Assembly (NCBI RefSeq): GCF_037971845.1
Contig: NZ_CP150227.1
Coordinates: 2,294,001 to 2,358,000, forward strand
From: Paenibacillus sp. FSL R5-0766
GTDB lineage: Bacteria; Bacillota; Bacilli; Paenibacillales; Paenibacillaceae
Reading direction: 5' to 3'
Length of the DNA: 64,000 nt
Shown: in pieces, positions 36,569 through 46,055 of the stretch
Numbering within the stretch: position 1 is the first letter of the stretch
Layout: each line of letters begins with the position of its first letter
The notes under the pieces: generated by a model
What the model was told of the DNA's origin: nothing
Seen by the model: only the letters and a program-made list of their open reading frames with translations
Databases searched by the model: none
Translations under genes and position numbers: made by a program

Positions 36569-38008
36569 ATGAATCAAAGGAATCTGGATGGTAACAGCAT
36601 TATTATTCGACTGGAAATGACAACTAAGGATATCAAGTTTGGCGAAGTGGCTTCGGCCATCTCGGAAGCTGGGGGAGACATCATTGCCATCGACGTGATT
36701 TCCACCAATCAGGATGTAAGCGTGCGCGACTTGACGGTCGCCGTTACAGATGCACAAGATAACAGTAAAATTATAGAAGGGGTGCGCCAGCTCAAAGGTG
36801 TGTCCATTATTAACGTATCGGATCGGACGTTCCTGCTTCATCTGGGCGGTAAGATCGAAGTAACACCGAAGACCCCGATTCAAAACCGGGAAGATCTGTC
36901 ACGTGTGTACACACCGGATGTGGCACGTGTATGTTCAGCCATTTCAGAAGAACCCGGCAAAGCCTTCTCATTGACAATTAAACGGAATACAGTGGCCGTC
37001 ATATCTGATGGCAGTGCAGTGCTTGGGCTTGGTAATATTGGGCCTCGTGCAGCGATGCCTGTCATGGAAGGTAAAGCGATGTTATTCAAACAATTTGCAG
37101 GTGTGGATGCTTTCCCAATCTGCCTGGATACACAGGATACCGAGGAAATCATACGTACTGTGAAAGCGATATCACCTGGTTTTGGCGGCATTAATCTGGA
37201 GGATATTTCGTCACCGCGTTGTTTCGAAATTGAGCGTCGTCTGAATGAGGAATTGGACATTCCTGTATTTCATGACGACCAGCATGGCACAGCGGTTGTG
37301 TTATACGCCGGTCTGATCAATGCGCTCAAACTGGTGGGCAAGTCCATTGAAGATGTGAAGATTGTGGTCTGTGGTATCGGTGCAGCAGGTGTAGCATGCA
37401 GTAACATCTTATTGTCCGCGGGAGCCAGCCGGCTTATAGGTGTCGATCGTGAAGGTGCGATTGTACGGACACAAACCTATGAGAATGAAGTCTGGAGTGA
37501 TTATGCAGCTCGTACTAATCCCGAACTGGAGACTGGCTCGCTGCGTGATGTCATTCGTGGAGCCGATGTGTTCATTGGCCTGTCCCGCGGGAATCTGTTA
37601 ACTCGCGAAGATGTGCAGACCATGGCAGAAGATCCAATCGTGTTTGCAATGGCAAACCCGGTACCTGAGATTATGCCTGCCTTGGTGGAAGACATTGTTG
37701 CTGTAATGGCAACAGGACGATCCGATTATCCGAATCAGATTAACAATGTGTTATGTTTCCCGGGCATGTTCAGGGCAGTTTTGGATTGCCGAGCCACCGA
37801 AATTAATGAAGAAATGAAGCTGGCAGCCGCGCAAGCGATTGCTTCGGCCATTACGGACGAAGAGCGTACACGTTATTACATTATTCCGAGTGTGTTCAAT
37901 GATAAAGTAGTCAAATCGATGCGCAGTCGCGTAATTGAAGCAGCTATTAAGACGGGTGTAGCTCGACGTATTCCTCGTGAACAGGCCCGTGAAGGCGGGG
38001 AATCGTAA
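36569..38008 (+). CDS. NAD-dependent malic enzyme with N-terminal ACT domain
   Basis: A 479-residue enzyme converting malate to pyruvate and CO2. An ACT regulatory domain occupies about residues 10-90 (IIIRLEMTTKDIKFGEVASAI). The malic enzyme core follows: the Tyr of SRVYTPDVARVC, the metal-binding FHDDQHGTA, and the dinucleotide site VCGIGAAGVACSNILL. ATG 36569 is preferred over ATG 36563, which abuts the GGGAGG site. The HD hydrolase gene starts one base after the stop, so they share a transcript. The ACT domain suggests allosteric control by an amino acid; the effector is not known. Confidence 0.91.
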   Translation: MNQRNLDGNSIIIRLEMTTKDIKFGEVASAISEAGGDIIAIDVISTNQDVSVRDLTVAVTDAQDNSKIIEGVRQLKGVSIINVSDRTFLLHLGGKIEVTPKTPIQNREDLSRVYTPDVARVCSAISEEPGKAFSLTIKRNTVAVISDGSAVLGLGNIGPRAAMPVMEGKAMLFKQFAGVDAFPICLDTQDTEEIIRTVKAISPGFGGINLEDISSPRCFEIERRLNEELDIPVFHDDQHGTAVVLYAGLINALKLVGKSIEDVKIVVCGIGAAGVACSNILLSAGASRLIGVDREGAIVRTQTYENEVWSDYAARTNPELETGSLRDVIRGADVFIGLSRGNLLTREDVQTMAEDPIVFAMANPVPEIMPALVEDIVAVMATGRSDYPNQINNVLCFPGMFRAVLDCRATEINEEMKLAAAQAIASAITDEERTRYYIIPSVFNDKVVKSMRSRVIEAAIKTGVARRIPREQAREGGES

Positions 38009-38009
38009 G

Positions 38010-38732
38010 ATGTCAGAGAACCCTCTTCAACCTGGTGGGAATCTGCAAGAATTAGGGCACATGCATAATATAGATGGAATAACGGCAGGAGAGGCTGTTC
38101 TGCGCGCCGCCCGATCCTTTGTTCAAGGGGACTCATCCAAGCATAGTGATGGTCATGACTGGCCGCACATTGAACGGGTAACCGCACTTGCGGTTGAACT
38201 CGCTCACCGTATGGGTGCAGATCCATTTGTCTGTGAACTGGCTGCATTATTACATGATGTACCGGATGAGAAGCTGAATGAGAGCTTGGAAGCCGGGATG
38301 GCCAAACTGAATGACTGGCTGGATACCCAGCCTCTTGACCCGGATATACGTAATAAGGTTGTGGGTATTATTAGCACCATCTCATATGCGGGAGGACAGC
38401 GTCCTGCGGTCAGCTCGCTTGAAGCACAGGTTGTACAGGATGCGGATCGACTGGATGCATTGGGTGCGATTGGGATCGCGCGAACCTTTGCCTTTTCAGG
38501 CGCCAGAGGGCGCGAGATGTACGATCCGTCCCTTCCCCCACGGGAGCAGATGACCCGTGAGGAATATCGCAATGGGCGCAGCACAACGATAAATCACTTT
38601 TACGAGAAGTTGTTCAAGCTCAAGGATCTGATGAATACCTCCTATGGCAAGGAGCTGGCGGAACAGCGTCATGATTATATGGTGCAGTTTGTGGACCAGT
38701 TCAAAAGGGAATGGGAGGGCACGGACCGTTAG
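38010..38732 (+). CDS. HD-domain phosphohydrolase (YedJ/YpgQ-like)
   Basis: A 240-residue soluble metal-dependent hydrolase. The histidine of GHDWPHIERVTALA and the HD pair of LAALLHDVPDEK, plus the later Asp in VVQDADRLDALGAIG, are the metal ligands of the HD superfamily. Relatives of the YedJ/YpgQ type hydrolyse nucleotide phosphates or diphosphates. ATG 38010 lies one base after the malic enzyme stop and uses the AAGGCGGGG at its 3' end. There is no metabolic link to malic enzyme that I can name. Confidence 0.88.
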   Translation: MSENPLQPGGNLQELGHMHNIDGITAGEAVLRAARSFVQGDSSKHSDGHDWPHIERVTALAVELAHRMGADPFVCELAALLHDVPDEKLNESLEAGMAKLNDWLDTQPLDPDIRNKVVGIISTISYAGGQRPAVSSLEAQVVQDADRLDALGAIGIARTFAFSGARGREMYDPSLPPREQMTREEYRNGRSTTINHFYEKLFKLKDLMNTSYGKELAEQRHDYMVQFVDQFKREWEGTDR

Positions 38733-38823
38733 GCAGGCATAATAAGCATGAGCATTCCACAGAGGTATCATAAGTAACAGAGGCGAATCTTTGAAGTGGC
38801 GAAAATCCATTTTGAAGATTTGC

Positions 38824-38866
38824 TTCTTTATGTATGTTAATAATGTGTATTAACATACATAAAGAA
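38824..38866. repeat. Perfect 18-bp AT-rich inverted repeat
   Basis: TTCTTTATGTATGTTAAT and its exact reverse complement are separated by AATGTGT. There is only weak GC content and no T tract, so a terminator is unlikely. It sits in the 302-base gap between the HD hydrolase and the next gene. It could be a cruciform, an operator or an mRNA end. Nothing else in this gap is clear except the RBS of the next gene. Confidence 0.75.
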
Positions 38867-39034
38867 ATCAATTTCACAATACCACTGACTTATGACATGG
38901 CAACGGAAGACCTTACATGGTACAATAAATCGTTCTCCTGAATGAATTCAGGCAAAAAAAGAAATATGGGGTAATAATGAACATGATTATCAAATGTAAA
39001 ATTTCAGGTTCGGTAGAGAGGAGGGGTCATCACC

Positions 39035-40102
39035 ATGTCGTTTGGTGCGCGTGTACTTAAGACGGGGATTGCGGTCACGCTTGCCTTGTACCTAAGCAGC
39101 CTGTTCTTGAACCCGCAATCTCCCGTGCCTGCCGCAATCGCGGCTATATTCGCCATGCAGCCTTCGATCTATCGTTCCTGGAAATACTTCCTGGATCAAT
39201 TGCAAACGACCACGCTGGGAGCTATTGTCGCCCTGGTGGGGGGCATGGTGTTGTCCAATGAGCCAATCGCCGTTGGATTAATTATTGTACTTGTCATCAT
39301 GATCTGTCTTAAATTGAATATGGGTGAGACGGTTGGCCTTACACTGGTCACGGTTGTATCCATTATGGAAGCATCGGGTGACTGGCATTTTGCACTCAAT
39401 CGTTTTCTGTTGACACTGGTTGGTATTGTATCGGCGTTTCTCATCAACATTACTGTATTTCCTCCGAAACCGAAGGTTCAGTTCGTGAAGCAGATCCATA
39501 GTGTATTCAGCGGTATGTCGTTGCTTCTGCGAACCTCGATCTCGGATGAGATCAAGGAAGTTGTATTCCGGGAGGAAAAAAGTAACCTGGGCGGTTCCAT
39601 TAAGTCTTTGTCCGACAAGTATAACTTGTTCGAAGAGGAACAGAAAAAGATGAAACGTTCGAAATTCAGCGAAACTCGTCAGATGGTGGTCTACAAACAA
39701 ATGCTGCTGAGTTTGCAAAAAGGGTATGAGGTGCTGGATTCGGTGGAACGCCACTATTTCCAGGCACCGCGGACAACGGCCATGGATCAGTTTTTTGACT
39801 CTCATCTTGAACTGGTTATCAAATTCCATGAGCATGCACTGCTCAAGTTCGAGGATAAGCTGAAGCCTAATGGGGAAGAGGCCGCACAGTTTGTATTGGA
39901 TAATGACCGTTTCATGGAGCAGGCAATCACCCAGTTTGATATCGACAAGGAAGGGATGTTACGATTGTCCATCGTGGCTGCAGCGATCTATGATTACGGA
40001 TATCAACTGGAACGTTTGAATCGACTTGCCGAACATGTGCATAGCGCAAGTGAAGACAAAGAATCACAGGATAAAATTTTGAATTGGCTTAAGTGGCCTT
40101 AA
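39035..40102 (+). CDS. Aromatic acid exporter family (ArAE/FUSC-like) membrane protein
   Basis: A 355-residue protein. The first ~145 residues contain about five or six closely packed helices (VTLALYLSSLFL, AAIAAIFAMQPSIYRSW, TLGAIVALVGGMVL, VGLIIVLVIMICLKL, VGIVSAFLINITVF) matching the N-terminal half of the ArAE/FUSC fold. The AAIFAMQPS motif is typical. The C-terminal ~200 residues are cytosolic and helical. Family members export aromatic carboxylates or are of unknown role. GAGAGGAGGGG precedes ATG 39035. The gene stands alone, and the R2 long repeat begins six bases after its stop. Confidence 0.83.
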   Translation: MSFGARVLKTGIAVTLALYLSSLFLNPQSPVPAAIAAIFAMQPSIYRSWKYFLDQLQTTTLGAIVALVGGMVLSNEPIAVGLIIVLVIMICLKLNMGETVGLTLVTVVSIMEASGDWHFALNRFLLTLVGIVSAFLINITVFPPKPKVQFVKQIHSVFSGMSLLLRTSISDEIKEVVFREEKSNLGGSIKSLSDKYNLFEEEQKKMKRSKFSETRQMVVYKQMLLSLQKGYEVLDSVERHYFQAPRTTAMDQFFDSHLELVIKFHEHALLKFEDKLKPNGEEAAQFVLDNDRFMEQAITQFDIDKEGMLRLSIVAAAIYDYGYQLERLNRLAEHVHSASEDKESQDKILNWLKWP

Positions 40103-40108
40103 ATTCAA

Positions 40109-40274
40109 GTTCAAAAAGTCTGGTTTTCAGTACCAAGAAGATGGAATGAAGATAGAAATGGAGTAGCGGAGCGTAGGAAAACTACGTGAGCAACGGACAT
40201 TTCGGCTGAATTTCATATTCGATGCTGATGATGCCGTTAGGCATGATTCGTAATCAAAATTAGACTTTTTGAAC
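40109..40274. repeat. Palindromic repeat, family R2, long copy
   Basis: A 166-base element bounded by GTTCAAAAAGTC and GACTTTTTGAAC, the same ends as the short copy at 17430-17468. The interior holds a second hairpin (CGTAG, GAAAA loop, CTACG, 40172-40186). From memory, sequences with these ends and this GCGGAGCGTAGG-type interior are common between genes in Paenibacillus genomes; that was not checked. It follows the exporter-like gene. Confidence 0.8.
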
Positions 40275-40334
40275 AACCTCTAAGTGCGAATTGCGCTCCT
40301 GCTTGGCGATCATATACAATGTAGTTACAACATT

Positions 40335-40364
40335 GCCCGGACAATCGTGTCCGGGTTGTTTTGT
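40335..40364 (+). terminator. Terminator-like hairpin, CCCGGACA stem
   Basis: CCCGGACA and TGTCCGGG form a perfect eight-bp stem with a four-base loop (ATCG), followed by TTGTTTTGT. It lies after the R2 element and may terminate the exporter-like gene transcript or act in the leader of the next gene, which begins 34 bases later. Confidence 0.68.
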
Positions 40365-40388
40365 CATACATACGGCTGAAGGGCATGA

Positions 40389-40922
40389 ATGAATATTAAC
40401 GAACTGAGGGATAGAGACATGATTATAGAGGAATTGGACGCTGAACTAATGGAATGGTTGAGTGGGACAAATCTGGCGCATAAACAGCATGAAGCCATGC
40501 AACTGCTGACCGTGTCCGAGGATCAATGGCCGCATCAGGCCATGATCAGTATGGGGGAAGTGATTGCGATAAATCCGCATCAGCTTAGACTTGCTCTATG
40601 GCCAGGTACACAGACCAGTATGAACATGAGCAAAACAGGCAAGGCTACCTTGATTGCGGTTCAAGGACATCGATTGCTGCATATCCGTATAGAAGTAGAA
40701 CGGTTGCCTGAGATTAAGGGCGCTGTTCATCCGAGGGATCGTTTTGAAGCACAAGTGCTCCATGTACGTGTGGATCACGCGCCATATGCGGAGATCACTT
40801 CAGGAATAACCTTTCAATTAAAAGATGAACTTGGAGCAATTGCACGCTGGAAAGAGACGATTGAAGAATTACGAAAACAGGCAGAAGTAGCTAAGTCAGA
40901 TGAGGACCCGGTGATTGGGTAA
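40389..40922 (+). CDS. Pyridoxamine 5'-phosphate oxidase-like split-barrel protein
   Basis: A 177-residue soluble protein. The central part (VSEDQWPHQAMISMGEVIAINPHQLRLALWPGTQTSMNMSKTGKATLIAV) has the strand pattern of the FMN-binding split barrel in pyridoxamine-oxidase-like proteins. No FMN-binding residue can be confirmed by eye. ATG 40389 has GAAGGG five bases upstream; an in-frame ATG at 40419 with TGAGGG is an alternative start that would drop ten residues. It is alone. Family call moderate, function unknown. Confidence 0.68.
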   Translation: MNINELRDRDMIIEELDAELMEWLSGTNLAHKQHEAMQLLTVSEDQWPHQAMISMGEVIAINPHQLRLALWPGTQTSMNMSKTGKATLIAVQGHRLLHIRIEVERLPEIKGAVHPRDRFEAQVLHVRVDHAPYAEITSGITFQLKDELGAIARWKETIEELRKQAEVAKSDEDPVIG

Positions 40923-41124
40923 TAATGAAGAAGAAAACAACAAAAAACGCCTCCGCTTGCATCGGGACGTTGTCACTGGTACAATAAAAAATGGTTTTCA
41001 GAAAATTAGAACTAATTAACATATAATTAAAATGTTTACTTTCTAATAATTATACCATTGCCTTTTCGGGCTTGTCAAATGGGATTTTGAGGACACAATC
41101 CGGGGAAAGAGGGGCTATTAACAT

Positions 41125-43500
41125 ATGAGTACAGATCAGCAATGGAATGTGGAACAACAACGGGTCAACACCGTGACCGATCAGATTGAACGCAAGATCT
41201 CAACGCTGGAAGATGAAGTTGGTTCCTTCCGTGACGAAGTGGTTGGCATGAGAAAAGACTTCTGGGATGAAGTCACAATGAACTTTAGTGAAGCGGATGA
41301 TGTAGGGGAAACTTCAACCAGTATGCGGCAGCAGTCACAGGTACTGTCCGATCGGGAGCGCAGTCATCTCAATACAGCGGCTGCGTTGGACAAAATGAAA
41401 CGACTGCATCATTCACCGTATTTTGGGCGCATTGATTTTAAGGAAGACGGATATCCAAATGCAGAACGCATTTATCTGGGTATTGCATCGTTGTTGGATG
41501 AGAAGGAAGAGTTCTTTCTGGTCTACGACTGGCGTGCACCAATCTCCAACCTGTATTATGACGGAGCGCCGGGTCCAATCACGTACCAGACTCCAAGCGG
41601 GGAGATCAGCGGTGATATAGAGATGAAGCGGCAGTTTGTCATTCGGGACGGACGTATCCGTTTTATGTTTGACACGGGGGTTACGATTGGTGATGAGTTG
41701 TTGCAGGCCGTGCTCAGTCGAACTTCGGATGCACAGATGAAGAGTATTGTAGCGACCATTCAGAAGGAGCAAAACCGGATTATCCGTAATGACCGGACAC
41801 GTATGCTCATTGTGCAAGGCGCAGCCGGCAGTGGCAAAACATCCGCGGCGCTCCAGCGTGTGGCATATCTTCTCTATAAATACCGCGAGCATCTGCAAGC
41901 GGATCAGATGGTTCTTTTTTCACCAAATCCAATGTTCAACAGTTATGTCTCCACGGTACTGCCTGAGCTTGGGGAGGAAAACATGTTGCAAACGACCTTC
42001 CAGGAGTATCTGGAGCGCCGTTTGGGTCGTGAATATCAACTGGAAGATCCGTTTATTCAACTCGAATATGTACTTACGGGGACGGAAGATCCTGATTACG
42101 ATGTGCGCATGTCCAGCATTCGCTTCAAGTCATCCGAATCTTTCCTGAAAGTCATTACACGTTATAAGGAAAGCATGTTGTCAGGTGGCATGAAATTCAA
42201 GCCGGTACGCTTCCAGGGCCGAGCGATTGTCACGTCAGAGGCTATGGCTGAGAAGTTCTACAGTTTCGAGTCGTCCGTCAAGCTGGTGAGTCGACTGGAG
42301 ATGCTGCGGGATTGGATGCTGAAAGAACTGTCTGCCTTTGGTAAAGGTGAACTGGATGCGCCTTGGGTGGATCAGCAGCTTGATCTGATGGAGCCGGAGG
42401 ATCTGCAACGAGCGTATCAACGGTTGAAGCGCAAACAAAAAGGAAAGACCCATACATTTAATGACTTCGAGCAGGAAAGAGAAATTCTGGCACGTATGGT
42501 GGTCAGTGATCGACTCAAACCGTTGCGGAAATGGATTAAGTCCTTACGATTCGTTGATATAAGACAATTATATGCACATCTATTCAACGATCAGGCTCAG
42601 ATGGAGCGATTGCTGGGTGACGAAGCTCTGCCTGCTCAATGGGATGAAATCTGTAAGATGACTTTACGCAGATTGAAGCTTCAGGAGTTGGCATATGAAG
42701 ATATTACGCCATACTTGTACTTGCGTGAGCTTATGCTTGGATTCCATATTAACTCGAATATTCGTCATGTCATTATTGATGAAGCCCAGGACTATTCTGC
42801 GTTTCAGTTGGCATTTATGAAGAGATTGTTCCCACGGGCGAAAATAACAGCACTTGGTGATTTTAATCAGGCAATCTATGCCCACTCTTCAGTACTTAGT
42901 GGAACAGGACCCTTGACTAACCTGTACGGACCAGACAACACGGAAGTCATTGAGCTGACCAGAAGTTATCGATCTACCCGGGAGATCGTGGAGTTTACAC
43001 GTGGCATGGTGCCTGGTGGGGAAGAGATTATTCCATTTAACCGCAGCGGTGAGAAACCTAAAGTGATCGTTTCTTCTGATTCAGAGCGTCATATGAATGT
43101 CATCACAACAGACCTCAAGCACTTGATTAAGGAAGGGTACGAATCGGTTGCAGTTATCTGCAAAACCGCCGAAGAGAGCAGAGACGTACATGCTGCATTG
43201 AGTAAGGCGCTCCCCACAGCACCGAAGTTAATTAAGAAAACGACGCTGGCTTTTGAGCAGGGTGTTCATGTGATCCCGGCGTATCTGGCCAAAGGTGTGG
43301 AATTCGATGCTGTCCTGATCTATGACGGCTCTGCGGAGCAGTATGCTCAGGAGCATGAACGCAAGTTGTTCTATACGGCTTGCACACGAGCGATGCATCT
43401 GCTGCACGTTTACTGCGTGGGCACACCGAGTCCGTTCATTACCGCCCAGTCGGAAGAACGGTATGATCTTGGCAAGGTGTCTACTGCGCAAGTGGACTGA
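41125..43500 (+). CDS. helD: HelD, RNA polymerase recycling ATPase
   Basis: A 791-residue UvrD/Rep-like helicase-fold protein. A charged, coiled-coil-like N-terminal arm (about 1-105) precedes the ATPase. Walker A is IVQGAAGSGKTSAALQRVAYLLY (about 228-250), Walker B IIDEAQDYSAFQ (about 548), the motif III-like TALGDFNQAIYAH and the C-terminal VLIYDGSAEQYA...KLFYTACTRAMHLL. These features match HelD, which B. subtilis uses to clear stalled RNA polymerase and recycle it rather than to unwind DNA. The AT-rich 200-base leader contains a TATAAT at 41022-41027 without a good -35. A terminator follows. Confidence 0.9.
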   Translation: MSTDQQWNVEQQRVNTVTDQIERKISTLEDEVGSFRDEVVGMRKDFWDEVTMNFSEADDVGETSTSMRQQSQVLSDRERSHLNTAAALDKMKRLHHSPYFGRIDFKEDGYPNAERIYLGIASLLDEKEEFFLVYDWRAPISNLYYDGAPGPITYQTPSGEISGDIEMKRQFVIRDGRIRFMFDTGVTIGDELLQAVLSRTSDAQMKSIVATIQKEQNRIIRNDRTRMLIVQGAAGSGKTSAALQRVAYLLYKYREHLQADQMVLFSPNPMFNSYVSTVLPELGEENMLQTTFQEYLERRLGREYQLEDPFIQLEYVLTGTEDPDYDVRMSSIRFKSSESFLKVITRYKESMLSGGMKFKPVRFQGRAIVTSEAMAEKFYSFESSVKLVSRLEMLRDWMLKELSAFGKGELDAPWVDQQLDLMEPEDLQRAYQRLKRKQKGKTHTFNDFEQEREILARMVVSDRLKPLRKWIKSLRFVDIRQLYAHLFNDQAQMERLLGDEALPAQWDEICKMTLRRLKLQELAYEDITPYLYLRELMLGFHINSNIRHVIIDEAQDYSAFQLAFMKRLFPRAKITALGDFNQAIYAHSSVLSGTGPLTNLYGPDNTEVIELTRSYRSTREIVEFTRGMVPGGEEIIPFNRSGEKPKVIVSSDSERHMNVITTDLKHLIKEGYESVAVICKTAEESRDVHAALSKALPTAPKLIKKTTLAFEQGVHVIPAYLAKGVEFDAVLIYDGSAEQYAQEHERKLFYTACTRAMHLLHVYCVGTPSPFITAQSEERYDLGKVSTAQVD

Positions 43501-43527
43501 CATAATACTTCATATGCATGAGGAAGG

Positions 43528-43555
43528 CTTCCGTTCAATGGAACGGGAGTTTTTC
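43528..43555 (+). terminator. Terminator after helD
   Basis: CTTCCGTTC pairs with GGAACGGGAG (one G-U pair) around a four-base loop, followed by TTTTTCTG. The rest of the 310-base gap to adenine deaminase holds the promoter at 43735-43763 and nothing else I can recognise. Confidence 0.75.
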
Positions 43556-43734
43556 TGTATATGATACATATATCGGGAAGAAGCTAGCTTAGCGAGGGAA
43601 TTATACGTAATGAGGTTACAGCCATATAGGTGATCGTATTGATAAAAATACCTAACGTGAATTCGTAAGGATTGGGTCCCGTGGATAAATACGTCTGCAT
43701 AATTTGTATTTAAGCACAATCGATGTGATTTTTC

Positions 43735-43763
43735 TTTACACATGAAGTCCGGACTCATATAAT
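43735..43763 (+). promoter_or_regulatory. Sigma-A promoter of adenine deaminase gene
   Basis: TTTACA, exactly 17 bases, then a perfect TATAAT. Transcription would start near 43770, about 40 bases before the start codon, leaving no room for a purine riboswitch although CTCATATAATC here resembles its first bases. Confidence 0.75.
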
Positions 43764-43810
43764 CGTAACAATATATTTTTTTTGGATCGTTTATTAAAGG
43801 AGGTAACAAA

Positions 43811-45670
43811 ATGAACAAATCATCTTTTGAACGGCCACTTATGGCCGATTGTGTACCGGATCTGGTCGCTACAGCACGGGGAGATTTGCCAGCGACTTTG
43901 GTCATTAGGGGAGGTACGCTGGTAAACGTGATATCGGGTGAGATTTTACCTGAGATGTCCATAGCTGTACAGGGAGCTCGAATCGCTTATGTCGGTAAAG
44001 ATGTAAGCCACACTATCGGAGAACATACCCGGATCATTGAAGCAAACGGTAAGTATATCGCTCCTGGTCTGCTGGATGGACACTGCCATATCGAAAGTAC
44101 ACAGATGAAAGTAACCGAGTTTGCGAGAGCGGTATTGCCTTCAGGCACGACCGGAGGTTTCTTTGACCCACATGAGATCTCCAACGTGCTTGGTCTGAAA
44201 GGTCTGAGACTGATGCTAGATGAAGCACGGACCACACCGATGGCTGCTTATATGCAGGTGGCTTCCTGTGTCCCTTCCACACATCCAGGATTGGAGACAA
44301 CAGGTGCTTATATCGGACCTGAAGAGGTAGCTGAGGCTCTTTCCTGGGGTCCGGACATGATTGGTCTTGGTGAAGTGATGAACTTCCCTGGAGTGGTCTA
44401 TGGGGATGAGACGATGATCGGTGAGATACAGGCGACGCTCCGGGCAGGTAAAGTGGCAGACGGTCATTTCACCTGGGCAGCAGATGACTGGCGTCTGCCA
44501 GCCTACGCAGCGAGTGGTGTTACAGGGGATCATGAATGTGTGACCAAGGAAGATGTGGTTGAACGTCTGCGACTCGGAATGTACGCGAAGATGCGCCAAG
44601 GTTCGGCATGGCATGATGTGGCTGAGACGATCAAAGCCTGCACTGAGCTTGGACTGGATACACGCCGGATGATGCTGGTGACAGATGACCGAAGTTCTGA
44701 ATCGCTGCTCAAAGAAGGACATATGGATTTTGTTGTTCGTCTAGCAATCTCTCAAGGGGTGAAGCCAGTTACGGCTTTCCAGATGGCAACCATTAACACG
44801 GCTGAGCGCTTTGGTGTTGCGCGCGACATTGGTGCGATTATTCCGGGCAATATAGCCGATATTATTCTGCTGGACGGTCGGTTGGCGGATGTACGTGTAG
44901 GCATGACGATTGCTGCCGGGCAAGTTGTAGCTGAGAACGGGAAAATGACGGCGGTCTGGGACAGTTTCACGTACCCGGAGGAAGCGCTGAACACGGTGAA
45001 GTTAGAAGCTAATATTAAGCCAGTAGATTTGGAGTTGGCTGCGCCGATTCAAGAGGGGATCATTGGTGCCAAAATCATTCATGTGACAGAGAACCATGTG
45101 GATACAAAGGAGAAACACCTGCCTGTTACCGTAGAGAACGGCAAGGTTGTGGTTTCAACTTCAGGGGAAGTATGCAAAATTGCGGTATTGGAGCGTCACA
45201 AACAAACCGGGAATCGAGCGGTAGCGCTTGTTGGAGGCATCGGCTTCACATCACCTGCAGCGATTGCGATGACAGTTGCTCATGATAGTCACAACCTGTT
45301 GATTATCGGTAATGATGATGCATTAATGGCTGAAGCCGGCAATCGCGTCATTCGTATGCAGGGCGGGGTGGCCGTGGTAACGGCAGCAGGGGTAACCGAA
45401 TTCCCGCTACGGATTGCAGGGTTGATGTCAACCGAATCTTTTGAAGTCGTTGCAGCCCAATCGGCAGCAGTCAGTGAAGCTTTACAGTCCGCAGGATGTA
45501 CGTTGAATAATGCGTTCATGACGCTTTCGTTGCTCGCGCTGGTTGTGATTCCAGAATTACGTTTGTCCGACAAGGGGCTTGTGCGGATCTCGGCAGAAGG
45601 TATTGAACTGGTGTCTCTTTTCGATGAAGTGGTTGACAATGCACCGGTAGCTCCATCGGGTAATGAATGA
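43811..45670 (+). CDS. ade: Adenine deaminase
   Basis: A 619-residue amidohydrolase converting adenine to hypoxanthine in purine salvage. The metal-binding motif LLDGHCHIEST and the catalytic PSGTTGGFFDPHEI follow an N-terminal beta domain (GGTLVNVISGEI). Later motifs KVADGHFTWAADDWRLPAYAASGVTGDHECVT and VTDDRS...PEHLLKEGH-like LVTDDRSSESLLKEGHMD are those of bacterial AdeC. The C-terminal domain is complete. AAAGGAGG lies at ideal distance before ATG 43811. Monocistronic, with promoter and terminator both visible. Confidence 0.94.
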   Translation: MNKSSFERPLMADCVPDLVATARGDLPATLVIRGGTLVNVISGEILPEMSIAVQGARIAYVGKDVSHTIGEHTRIIEANGKYIAPGLLDGHCHIESTQMKVTEFARAVLPSGTTGGFFDPHEISNVLGLKGLRLMLDEARTTPMAAYMQVASCVPSTHPGLETTGAYIGPEEVAEALSWGPDMIGLGEVMNFPGVVYGDETMIGEIQATLRAGKVADGHFTWAADDWRLPAYAASGVTGDHECVTKEDVVERLRLGMYAKMRQGSAWHDVAETIKACTELGLDTRRMMLVTDDRSSESLLKEGHMDFVVRLAISQGVKPVTAFQMATINTAERFGVARDIGAIIPGNIADIILLDGRLADVRVGMTIAAGQVVAENGKMTAVWDSFTYPEEALNTVKLEANIKPVDLELAAPIQEGIIGAKIIHVTENHVDTKEKHLPVTVENGKVVVSTSGEVCKIAVLERHKQTGNRAVALVGGIGFTSPAAIAMTVAHDSHNLLIIGNDDALMAEAGNRVIRMQGGVAVVTAAGVTEFPLRIAGLMSTESFEVVAAQSAAVSEALQSAGCTLNNAFMTLSLLALVVIPELRLSDKGLVRISAEGIELVSLFDEVVDNAPVAPSGNE

Positions 45671-46055
45671 ACGGAAATGTCGACTAGACATCATTAAATA
45701 GGGTTCCATATAAAGCCGCCTTAGGGCGGTTTTTTGGTGTATTTTGAGAGAAAACGCTTTCTAGGTCTTCTGGAGCTTGGTGTACATATGGCAATAATGA
45801 CTGAAGTCATGCTGAAATAAGGATTGAATTTGAAAATAATAAATAATTGCGACTTTTGAACTATACATACAGAACTACGAATTCCCGAAATATAGTTATA
45901 TGATTCTTTCGTAGTGAGTCTCAAAGATGATATTGCATATAGAAGCAATTCAAATTCGTCGTACCTAATAAATATCCATTAAATGAATATGAAACGACAC
46001 AATTTCATCCAGATTTGCACGTCAGAGCTGATAACTTCAGAGGGAGTGTACAAAT
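45671..46055. other. Intergenic region between ade and a lipoprotein gene
   Basis: 385 bases. Near its start lies a terminator (CCGCC, TTAG, GGCGG, then TTTTTT; 45714-45735). The remainder is AT-rich, with no ORF, repeat or clear promoter that I can support. Confidence 0.5.
45714..45735 (+). terminator. Terminator after adenine deaminase gene
   Basis: GCCGCC/GGGCGGT form a short GC-rich stem around a three- or four-base loop, followed by a run of six T. Confidence 0.82.

Noticed and set aside
43751..43800. CTCATATAATCG upstream of adenine deaminase, resembling the first bases of a purine riboswitch
   Set aside because: The TATAAT is the -10 box of a promoter with TTTACA exactly 17 bases upstream. 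Only about 60 bases remain to the start codon and the rest of the aptamer (AUAUGG, UUUCUACC, CCGUAAA, GACUA) is absent.
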